From: Deltaproteobacteria bacterium
GTDB lineage: Bacteria > Desulfobacterota > Desulfobacteria > Desulfobacterales > Desulfosarcinaceae
Length of the DNA: 64,000 nt
Direction: 5' to 3'
Assembly: GCA_021824175.1 (NCBI GenBank)
Contig: JAKALP010000033.1
Location: 1 to 64,000 of the forward strand
The notes under the pieces were generated by a model, which was not told where the DNA came from, ran no database searches, and saw only the letters and a program-made list of their open reading frames with translations. This document shows, piece by piece, positions 55,599 through 62,857 of this stretch; the stretch's first letter is position 1, and each line of letters opens with the position of its first letter. Both the position numbers and the translations under genes were made by a program.

Positions 55599-56084
55599 AT
55601 GACGAAAGAAATAGATAGCCCAAGAGAAACTGGCATACAGGCCACCGCCCTGCTCGAAAAAGCCCTCGCCATCGCCCTCCACGCCCACCAAGGCCAGAAG
55701 GACAAAGCCGGGGCCCCGTATATTCTCCATCCCCTGCGCGTGATGCTGCGCATGGAGACGGAGCTGGAGATGATCGCGGCGGTGTTGCATGATGTGGTGG
55801 AGGATTCGGGGTTGACTATCGAGGATCTTCGCCGGGAAGGTATGCCGGAGGCGGCGCTGGCGGCTGTGGCGCATCTAACGCGGGCAGAAGAAGAGTCGTA
55901 TGAAGAATTCATCGAGCGGGTGAAGCAAAACGATATCGCCCGCAAGGTCAAGCTGGCGGATCTGGAAGACAATATGAATATCAAGCGCATGGCGCGGCCC
56001 ACGGAAAAGGATTTGGCGCGCTTGAAAAAATACCGGCGGGCTTGGTTTGCTTTGAAGGGCGATCAAGTGGAACCGCCCATTTAA
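55599..56084 (+). CDS. MESH1/SpoT-like HD hydrolase inside the cas operon
   Basis: A 161-residue single-domain HD protein of the HD_4 group, to which the hydrolase domains of RelA/SpoT and the small alarmone hydrolase MESH1 belong. Metal and substrate motifs: ALHAHQGQKDKAGAPYILHPLRV, AAVLHDVVEDSGLTIEDL, VAHLTRAEEESYEEFIERV and VKLADLEDNMN. There is no synthetase domain. Known members remove the 3' pyrophosphate of (p)ppGpp, or in MESH1 act on NADPH. It starts 8 bases after the csb2 stop, so it is translated within the cas transcript, but no role in CRISPR is known to me. Confidence 0.85.
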   Translation: MTKEIDSPRETGIQATALLEKALAIALHAHQGQKDKAGAPYILHPLRVMLRMETELEMIAAVLHDVVEDSGLTIEDLRREGMPEAALAAVAHLTRAEEESYEEFIERVKQNDIARKVKLADLEDNMNIKRMARPTEKDLARLKKYRRAWFALKGDQVEPPI

Positions 56085-56148
56085 AAAGATCAGTAATTGG
56101 CTACCCAGGCATGGAATAGGCTACTCAATGGCTACTGGAGGAAAACAC

Positions 56149-56712
56149 GTGAAAAAGGACGCGCAACCGGATGCGCTTGTTCCCATGGAGCACATCACCG
56201 GCAGGATCTATACCATCCGTGGCATACGGGTGATACTCGACCGCGATTTGGCGGCGCTTTATCAAGTGGAAACCAAAGTGCTCAAGCAGGCGGTCAAACG
56301 CAACATAGAGCGATTCCCGGAAGACTTTATGTTCGAACTGACCAGCGAGGAACTTAAAAATTGGAGGTCACAAATTGTGACCTCCAATGCGGACAAAATG
56401 GGCTTGAGATATCCGCCCATGGCCTTCACCGAGCAGGGCGTGGCCATGCTCTCCAGCGTATTGCGCAGCCCGCGCGCCATTCAGGTCAACATCCAGATCA
56501 TGCGGGCCTTTACCCAATTGCGGCGCATGCTGGGCGGCTACAAGGAGCTGAAGCGCAAGATCGAAGATATGGAGCAGAAATACGATCAGAACTTCCAGAT
56601 TGTGTTCGAGGCGATCAAGCAATTGCTGGAGGTTGAAGCAAGGCCTAAAAAGAGGATCGGCTTCACCGGCGAAAAATCTCAGGATATTTCGAGCACGGCG
56701 CGGAGAAGGTGA
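56149..56712 (+). CDS. ORF6N-domain DNA-binding protein
   Basis: A 187-residue protein. Residues about 12-110 are an ORF6N domain: MEHITGRIYTIRGIRVILDRDLAALYQVETKVLKQAVKRNIERFPEDFMFEL, then MAFTEQGVAMLSSVLRSPRAIQVNIQIMRAFTQLR. A helical tail with coiled-coil character follows (YKELKRKIEDMEQKYDQNFQIV). The domain is frequent in phages and chromosomal islands and is presumed to bind DNA. The GTG at 56149 is preferred to the ATG at 56128 because GGAGG lies 7 bases before it. It stands between the HD hydrolase and cas4-cas1 genes, 10 bases before the latter. Confidence 0.85.
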   Translation: MKKDAQPDALVPMEHITGRIYTIRGIRVILDRDLAALYQVETKVLKQAVKRNIERFPEDFMFELTSEELKNWRSQIVTSNADKMGLRYPPMAFTEQGVAMLSSVLRSPRAIQVNIQIMRAFTQLRRMLGGYKELKRKIEDMEQKYDQNFQIVFEAIKQLLEVEARPKKRIGFTGEKSQDISSTARRR

Positions 56713-56722
56713 GGGGTAAGCG

Positions 56723-58423
56723 ATGGGACCGGAAGTAAATAATGATGCCCTGGCCGCGGATGCCATCATCCCGGCCCGCATGCTCAATGAGTATGTCTAC
56801 TGCCCGCGGCTGGCTTATCTGATGTGGGTGCAGGGCGAATTCGCCCACAACGCCGACACGGTGGAGGGCGCCATCCGCCACCGGCGCGTGGATCAGGCCG
56901 CGGGAATTCTTCCGGAAGAAAAAGAAGAAGAGAAGATCCACGCCCGCTCGGTGCATTTGACTTCCGAGCGCTTGGGCTTGACGGCCAGGATCGATCTGGT
57001 GGAGGGCGACGGCGAGGGCGTGCGGCCCGTGGATTACAAGAAGGGCAAGCGGCCCCATGTGGCGGCCGGCGCCTATGACCCGGAGCGGGTGCAGGTCTGC
57101 GCGCAGGGATTGCTGCTGCGGGAGCATGCCTTTGCCTGCGATTCGGGCTTTCTTTACTTCGCCGGATCGCGCGAGCGGGTGCCGGTCCAGTTCGATGAAG
57201 ACTTGATCGCGTTGACCCTGCGCGCCATCGAGGGTTTGCGCGGCCTGTCCGGTTTGGACAAGCCGCCGGCGCCGCTGGCCGACAGCCCCAAGTGCGGCCG
57301 CTGCTCGCTGGCCGGCATCTGTCTGCCTGATGAGGTGAGTTTCATCAATCACGCCACGGCCGACGTTCGGCCGATCTTTGCCCAAAGAACAACAGGATTG
57401 CCGCTGTATGTCCAATCGGCCGGCAGCTATTTGAAGAAGGACGGCGACCAGATCATAGTCGAAGAGAAGAAGGAACGCGTGGCCGAGGCGCGGTATAACG
57501 ATGTTTCCCAGTTGGTATTGTTCGGGCCTGCCGGCATCAGCACCCCCGCGCTGCACGAATGCTTCCGGCGTGAGATCCCGGTCACCTTCATGAGCTACGG
57601 CGGCTGGTTCATCGGCCACACCGTGGGCACGGGCCATCGCAATGTCATGACCCGCACGCTGCAATACCAGGCCAGCTTTGATCCCCAAGCCTGCCTGCGG
57701 CTGGCGCGGCGGCTGGTGGTGGGCAAAATCCACAACAGCCGGACCCTGCTGCGCCGCAACTGGAAGGCCTTGAGCGAGGAAGAAGAGGCCAAGGCTCCGC
57801 CGGACCTGCTTCAGGCCCTGAAGAACGATATGGCCCAGGCCGCCCGCGCCGACTCGATCCCCGTGCTGCTGGGCGTGGAGGGCAACGCGGCCCGGCGCTA
57901 TTTCGAAAACTTGCTCGGCATGGTATCGCCCGGCTGTCGCCAAGGCGCGGAAGGTTTCGACTTCAATGCCCGCAACCGTCGGCCGCCCAAGGACCCGGTC
58001 AATGCTCTGCTCTCCTTTGCCTATGCCATGCTGACCCGTGAATGGACCATGACGTTGTCCGCCGTGGGGCTGGACCCCTATCGCGGATTTTATCACCAGT
58101 TGCGCCACGGCCGGCCCGCCTTGGCTCTGGATTTGATGGAGCCGTTCCGGCCCCTGGTGGCCGATTCGGCCGTGCTCATGGCGATCAACAATGGAGAGAT
58201 CAAGGCCGATGATTTTATCCGCGGCGCGGCCGGATGCGCGCTGAAACCGGCGGGCCGCAAGCGGTTTATCGCGGCCTTTGAGCGCCGCATGGCTCAGGAG
58301 GTGACCCACCCTATTTTCAAATACCGGATCGACTACCGCCGCCTGTTCGAAGTCCAGGCCCGGCTGCTGGTCCGGTATCTGGCGGGTGAAATTCCGCGGT
58401 ACCCCAATTTTCTGACACGCTGA
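56723..58423 (+). CDS. cas4-cas1: Cas4-Cas1 fusion, spacer integrase
   Basis: A 566-residue fusion of the type I-G adaptation module. Residues 1-205 are Cas4: first cysteine in LNEYVYCPRLAYLMWVQ, RecB-type VRPVDYKKGKRP, and the remaining Fe-S cysteines in KCGRCSLAGICLP. Residues about 215-566 are Cas1: ARYNDVSQLVLFG, Glu386 in LLGVEGNAARRYFENLL, His458 in RGFYHQLRHGRPALALDLMEPFRPL, with Asp470 and Glu473 downstream. Cas4 trims and orients prespacers by PAM; Cas1 joins them to the leader-proximal repeat. GAGGGG precedes the ATG. The stop shares one base with the cas2 start (TGATG). Confidence 0.95.
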   Translation: MGPEVNNDALAADAIIPARMLNEYVYCPRLAYLMWVQGEFAHNADTVEGAIRHRRVDQAAGILPEEKEEEKIHARSVHLTSERLGLTARIDLVEGDGEGVRPVDYKKGKRPHVAAGAYDPERVQVCAQGLLLREHAFACDSGFLYFAGSRERVPVQFDEDLIALTLRAIEGLRGLSGLDKPPAPLADSPKCGRCSLAGICLPDEVSFINHATADVRPIFAQRTTGLPLYVQSAGSYLKKDGDQIIVEEKKERVAEARYNDVSQLVLFGPAGISTPALHECFRREIPVTFMSYGGWFIGHTVGTGHRNVMTRTLQYQASFDPQACLRLARRLVVGKIHNSRTLLRRNWKALSEEEEAKAPPDLLQALKNDMAQAARADSIPVLLGVEGNAARRYFENLLGMVSPGCRQGAEGFDFNARNRRPPKDPVNALLSFAYAMLTREWTMTLSAVGLDPYRGFYHQLRHGRPALALDLMEPFRPLVADSAVLMAINNGEIKADDFIRGAAGCALKPAGRKRFIAAFERRMAQEVTHPIFKYRIDYRRLFEVQARLLVRYLAGEIPRYPNFLTR

Positions 58424-58716
58424 TGCTCATGGAACACACCTACCTGGTCTGTTATGATATTCGCGAACCTCGGCGCTGGCGCAAGGTGTATAAGACCATG
58501 AAAGGCTATGGTGACTGGTTGCAGCTTTCGGTTTTTCAGTGCCGGCTCAGCAAGGAAAAGGTATTGCACATGAGCGCTGATCTTGCCGAGCTGGTCGATC
58601 GGGAACAGGACAATATAATGATCATCGATTTGGGACCGGCGGACACCGTCAAACTGCGGGTTGAAGTGATCGGCAAGCCTTTTGAGCCGATTGAGCGCAA
58701 ACCTCTGATTATCTGA
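58423..58716 (+). CDS. cas2: Cas2
   Basis: A 97-residue Cas2 with the ferredoxin-like fold: YLVCYDIREPRRWRKVYKTMKGYGDWLQLSVFQC carries the conserved Asp after the first strand and the R-R-W-R-K-V-x-K-x-x-x-G-x-G segment. It bridges two Cas1 dimers in the integrase. Start at 58423 overlaps the Cas1 stop; an ATG two codons later (58429) is equally possible. Confidence 0.95.
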   Translation: MLMEHTYLVCYDIREPRRWRKVYKTMKGYGDWLQLSVFQCRLSKEKVLHMSADLAELVDREQDNIMIIDLGPADTVKLRVEVIGKPFEPIERKPLII

Positions 58717-58919
58717 TTTTTATGCCGTGGCGGTTCGAGCGCTCCAATGATGAAGAAAAAGCTGTCAGCGCTCGCAATGAATAAGTTCTTTGAAAAATTG
58801 GAAATGCAAATGAATCGGACCTTAACTATCGAAAGCTGGGGCCGCGGTGCGGCCCAATTTGCCAGGCGCTCGCAACTAAGCTATATAATCCGCCACTGTA
58901 AAGGCTTTGCAAGGGCGGA
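58717..58919 (+). promoter_or_regulatory. CRISPR leader with candidate promoter
   Basis: A 203-base non-coding leader. TATAAT at 58884-58889 is a perfect -10 box; TTGCCA at 58859-58864 lies 19 bases upstream as a -35. Transcription would start near 58896, about 24 bases before the first repeat. A GC hairpin (GGGGCCGC / GCGGCCC, about 58839-58855) lies just upstream of the -35 and may be an integration or IHF-type landmark. Confidence 0.6.
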
Positions 58920-61305
58920 CTTTTCCGGAGCATCACTGCTCCGGCCTCATTGAAGCACAAGGTTGGCCGGCGATGGGAAGCAAACTCCAAAGCCTTTTCC
59001 GGAGCATCACTGCTCCGGCCTCATTGAAGCGGGTATTTATTTTATACTTTAAAGCGGTAATAACAGCTTTTCCGGAGCATCACTGCTCCGGCCTCATTGA
59101 AGCCGCCACTAAAGATGATTGTTGAAAACGGAAGCGCTGCTTTTCCGGAGCATCACTGCTCCGGCCTCATTGAAGCTGTCCAGTTCGCACGGGTCCACGT
59201 CGAAGATGTTGGCTTTTCCGGAGCATCACTGCTCCGGCCTCATTGAAGCTGATTTCCAAGTTATACCCATCCCCATCTACATACAGGCTTTTCCGGAGCA
59301 TCACTGCTCCGGCCTCATTGAAGCTCCCGTAGGAGTTGACAATTTACGGCAATCGTCTGCTTTTCCGGAGCATCACTGCTCCGGCCTCATTGAAGCGATG
59401 AAAACAAAACCAACTGGTCAAGTACTGGGGACCTTTTCCGGAGCATCACTGCTCCGGCCTCATTGAAGCCTTGAAAGGGCGGAATGCATCCTGGTGGCCC
59501 TTGACCTTTTCCGGAGCATCACTGCTCCGGCCTCATTGAAGCCACCGTCGTTCCGAACCCATGTTAGGGCCAAGAACGGACTTTTCCGGAGCATCACTGC
59601 TCCGGCCTCATTGAAGCTTCTTCCAGGGTGGCAAGCAAGGATAGAGTACGCAAGCTTTTCCGGAGCATCACTGCTCCGGCCTCATTGAAGCTTTGCTTTT
59701 TATTTACCCTAACCGTTCCCCTGGCGGAACTTTTCCGGAGCATCACTGCTCCGGCCTCATTGAAGCGTTGCCGCGAACTGGATCTCGCTCAAAGATGTCG
59801 GCCCTTTTCCGGAGCATCACTGCTCCGGCCTCATTGAAGCGGGATTAGCGGTTTTGGACTTCGATTTTGTCGGCACTTTTCCGGAGCATCACTGCTCCGG
59901 CCTCATTGAAGCCCTGTATAGAACATTGCAACACCCGGACAGGTAGATGCTTTTCCGGAGCATCACTGCTCCGGCCTCATTGAAGCTTGGGCATATAATA
60001 AAAATATCTTATAATATCAAATACTTTTCCGGAGCATCACTGCTCCGGCCTCATTGAAGCTTATAAGCCCATGCCAGTAATTCGCATTCTCGGCAGACTT
60101 TTCCGGAGCATCACTGCTCCGGCCTCATTGAAGCAAGCGCTTGTTCCTTCACATAAAGTATATTGCGAAACCTTTTCCGGAGCATCACTGCTCCGGCCTC
60201 ATTGAAGCTGACCGCTGTATTGTGGATACTATCGCCTATTCGACTTTTCCGGAGCATCACTGCTCCGGCCTCATTGAAGCGGCCGCTCACGGGAAGAAAA
60301 GGGGCGAATGCAGGCCTTTTCCGGAGCATCACTGCTCCGGCCTCATTGAAGCATTGTTTCGGTTCGCTTGTGATCCGTATAGATGGCCCTTTTCCGGAGC
60401 ATCACTGCTCCGGCCTCATTGAAGCTTGGCAACTCAAGGCTTGCTGGACTGAAGCCGGGGCGCTTTTCCGGAGCATCACTGCTCCGGCCTCATTGAAGCA
60501 AGTTCAACTCTTGCTATCGAATCCGCGAAATAGGGCCTTTTCCGGAGCATCACTGCTCCGGCCTCATTGAAGCATCTGCGTGTGACGCACGGGCGAGTTT
60601 TTATCAAACCTTTTCCGGAGCATCACTGCTCCGGCCTCATTGAAGCATGGAAGCAGTGGGGGAGAAGGCAGTCCGGGAAGGACTTTTCCGGAGCATCACT
60701 GCTCCGGCCTCATTGAAGCCTTCGGGTTCCTGGAGTATTTCTCCAGGCAGTAGCCTTTTCCGGAGCATCACTGCTCCGGCCTCATTGAAGCAGAGCATAG
60801 CATGCCTTGCCTACTTTACAGAGCCCTCTTTTCCGGAGCATCACTGCTCCGGCCTCATTGAAGCACTACCGCCTGGAAGGATTTGAAGGCCGAAGTGGCC
60901 TTTTCCGGAGCAACACTGCTCCGGCCTCATTGAAGCAATTTAAATCGCAAAAAATTGTGCGCGCTGAGGCGCTTTTCCGGAGCATCACTGCTCCGGCCTC
61001 ATTGAAGCTTCGAAGTGGGATGACGCGGCCCGCGATGCGGCCGTGCTTTTCCGGAGCATCACTGCTCCGGCCTCATTGAAGCTTGGACCGCCTGCGAGTG
61101 GCAGCCGCCCGGCATGGAGTCTTTTCCGGAGCATCACTGCTTCGGCCTCATTGAAGCTGAGTATGGCTGATTTGGCTGCAACCGATGTAACGATCTTTTC
61201 CGGAGCATCACTGCTCCGGCCTCATTGAAGCTCCGATAACTCGCCTTTATCGCCCCAGGCCGAGCAGACTTTTCCGGAGCATCACTGCTCCGGCCTCATT
61301 GAAGC
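58920..61305 (+). CRISPR. Type I-G CRISPR array, 33 repeats, 32 spacers
   Basis: I count 33 direct repeats of 37 bp, the first at 58920-58956 and the last at 61269-61305, with 32 spacers of 35-38 bp. Each repeat begins CTTTTCCGGAGCA and ends CCTCATTGAAGC. Within it CCGGAGCA and TGCTCCGG form a perfect 8-bp stem with the loop TCAC. Thirty-one repeats are identical; the two variants (60900-60936, one T to A; 61121-61157, one C to T) lie at the far end. This polarity, with cas2 and leader on the left, means new spacers enter at the left and transcription runs rightward. Confidence 0.99.
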
Positions 61306-61509
61306 GCTGAATGCCGTTCGTTGACTTGCAATCCTCGTTTGCCTATACTGCCTTCAGTCTGCGCTCGGAGCGCGGAACGCCGGTCGCGAGGGGGCCACCC
61401 TGCCTAGCAGCGTCCGGCGAGCCGGATCGTGCGCCGGTCCGGTCGGGCTCACTTCCGCAGTAGTACTCCGAGCCGTTGCCTCTTCACATACGGCAGGACC
61501 CACCGGCCG

Positions 61510-61546
61510 CTTTTCTGGAGCAATATGGCTTCAGCCTTATTGAAGC
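61510..61546 (+). repeat. Decayed CRISPR repeat 1
   Basis: A 37-base block beginning CTTTTCTGGAGCA and ending TTATTGAAGC aligns with the array repeat without gaps, with about nine mismatches. It lies 204 bases beyond the last intact repeat. The stem is partly lost (TGGAGCA against TGGCTTCA). Confidence 0.7.
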
Positions 61547-61671
61547 AGTTGAATTACTTCATTTGACATCGCCCAATTCTCGGAATAGATTCCAAAAGAA
61601 TCCATCGTCCGGCTGTGTGGGGGCCACCCTGTCAGAAGCCGTCGGCGGGTCGGACAGTGGCCGGTCCGGCC

Positions 61672-61708
61672 CATTTTCGGAGAAAAACGGTTCCGGTCTC
61701 ATTGAAGC
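61672..61708 (+). repeat. Decayed CRISPR repeat 2
   Basis: A 37-base block ending TTCCGGTCTCATTGAAGC aligns with the repeat without gaps; the left part (CATTTTCGGAGAAAAACGG) has lost most of the stem. It directly follows the second GC-rich direct repeat, 125 bases after the first decayed repeat. Confidence 0.65.
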
Positions 61709-62084
61709 ATCAGATTTAGATCATTCAGCCACGGAACGTTTCGGACGTTAGAGCGGGGGACTTCCCTTGGGAAGGTGCATCTGGCGCCGTGGTTGGATGT
61801 CCAAACAGGGTCGGGATTTCAGAGCTATAATTACTACTGCCGCGTTGAGGCGTGTTGCCGTTCGTTACCCCGTGGCGCCCGCCGATAGCCGCGCCATTTT
61901 CGCGGAGGCCGCCTTTCGCGCCGGGATCACGCGCGAGTTCATCGCGCATGCCCCGGCTCGAAAGGAAAGATGCTGACAAGCCTGGCGTCGATGGACGGGC
62001 TTTCGGCGATGATCGGGCCGCGCGACCATGAGTCGGCCCTCGGTTTGGGCCGTGTAAACGTGAAGTTCAATGGCGCCGCTTGGG

Positions 62085-62483
62085 TTATTGGGGGAGTTTT
62101 AACTGGGGGCATTGCAGGGCGTCGAACTCTGGATCTTTATGGACCAGGGTGCCGTTTTCAAGCAAGGCGGCCGCGCCGATCCAGGCGTCGGCCAGGGAAA
62201 GGTGATGGGTGGCTTTGATTTGAGCCGCGCGCTCCAGCAGGGCTTCACTTTCATGGATGATTTCGAGCGGTAAGGAACGGCATTGTTCATAGGCCAGTCG
62301 CCCGGAGGATTCGTTTTCATCCTTCCATACGCGATAGAACAGCTCCATCAGGGATATAAAGCATATTTTGCAGACAACCGTCCCCCTTTGAGCCTGATAG
62401 AGCAAGTCGGCCACCTGATCCGCGCCCGATTCATTATCGCGTAATGATAATAGCGCCGATGTATCCAGAAGATATCGTTTCAT
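62085..62483 (-). CDS. vapC: VapC-like PIN-domain toxin
   Basis: A 132-residue PIN-domain ribonuclease. The acidic residues of the active site are visible: Asp in YLLDTSALLSLRD, Glu in ISLMELFYRV, and Asp in HHLSLADAWIGAAALLENGTLVHKDPEF. VapC toxins cut tRNA or rRNA. Its start overlaps the VapB stop by 4 bases (ATGA), antitoxin first, the usual order. Oriented leftward, it ends about 800 bases from the CRISPR array. Confidence 0.9.
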   Translation of the reverse strand: MKRYLLDTSALLSLRDNESGADQVADLLYQAQRGTVVCKICFISLMELFYRVWKDENESSGRLAYEQCRSLPLEIIHESEALLERAAQIKATHHLSLADAWIGAAALLENGTLVHKDPEFDALQCPQLKLPQ

Positions 62484-62704
62484 TCTGTTTTTCTATCTTT
62501 TCTTCTTTCCTTGAGCAGCCGCCGGACGGCGCCTCCGGCGCCCTGGCCTCGAAATGCTTCGATGGGGTTGGCCCGCACGGGCACGACCCGAATGTGGTTG
62601 TCCTCGACTATCCATTCAATCCGATCGGCCGCCGTCAGTTGAAACTTGCGCCTGATTTCGGCGGGGATAACGGTTTGGCCTCTGGTGGTAATGGTGCTGC
62701 GCAT
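62480..62704 (-). CDS. vapB: VapB-like AbrB-fold antitoxin
   Basis: A 74-residue antitoxin. Residues 1-45 form an AbrB/SpoVT swapped-hairpin DNA-binding domain (TITTRGQTVIPAEIRRKFQL, DRIEWIVEDNHIRVVPV). The C-terminal part (GQGAGGAVRRLLKERRKDRK) should fold over the toxin. AGGAGG lies 6 bases before the ATG. Confidence 0.9.
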   Translation of the reverse strand: MRSTITTRGQTVIPAEIRRKFQLTAADRIEWIVEDNHIRVVPVRANPIEAFRGQGAGGAVRRLLKERRKDRKTE

Positions 62705-62737
62705 GACAGCCTCCTCTTGAATTATCTATTTTAGAAA

Positions 62738-62767
62738 AATGTAATTCGGACCGGCGGGCTTTGTCAA
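62738..62767 (-). promoter_or_regulatory. Candidate vapBC promoter
   Basis: Read leftward, TTGACA (62767-62762) is followed after 18 bases by TACATT (62743-62738). It lies 34 bases before the vapB start. GC-rich half-sites (CCGCCGG, CCGGT) lie between the boxes and could take part in autoregulation. Confidence 0.5.
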
Positions 62768-62795
62768 TACCGGTGATGCGGGCATGAAAACAAGA

Positions 62796-62825
62796 AGGGC
62801 CGGCGGCCTACCGGCTGCCGGCCCT
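62796..62825 (-). terminator. Terminator of the Fe-S protein gene
   Basis: AGGGCCGGC (62796-62804) and GCCGGCCCT (62817-62825) form a perfect 9-bp stem. On the minus strand CTTCTTGTTTTC follows. It lies 33 bases after the stop of the gene to its right. Confidence 0.8.
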
Positions 62826-62857
62826 GAGAATAAGCCGTTTGAGGGCCCGAGCGTCGA

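Larger units (their letters stand above)
61306..62084. other. CRISPR trailer and gene-free stretch
   Basis: No gene is convincing here. Two diverged GC-rich direct repeats start GGGGGCCACCCTG at 61392 and at 61619 and stay similar for about 57 bp to GCCGGTCCGG. Two decayed CRISPR repeats are listed separately. From 61710 to 62084 short overlapping frames exist on both strands, but none has a ribosome site or family resemblance. Confidence 0.5.

Noticed and set aside
56663-58309. A 548-codon minus-strand ORF opposite cas4-cas1
   Set aside because: It is a codon-bias shadow in GC-rich DNA; the plus strand encodes a clear Cas4-Cas1 protein. Similar long shadows lie opposite the acyl-CoA dehydrogenase (12375-13478), ribBA (4290-5300) and fdhA (45037-46104).
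58907-61228. Several plus- and minus-strand ORFs of 60-135 codons rich in FRSITAPASLK or FPEHHCSGLIEA
   Set aside because: They are translations of the CRISPR repeat in different frames.
61725-62218. Overlapping short ORFs on both strands after the array
   Set aside because: None has a Shine-Dalgarno site or recognisable motif, and they overlap each other.
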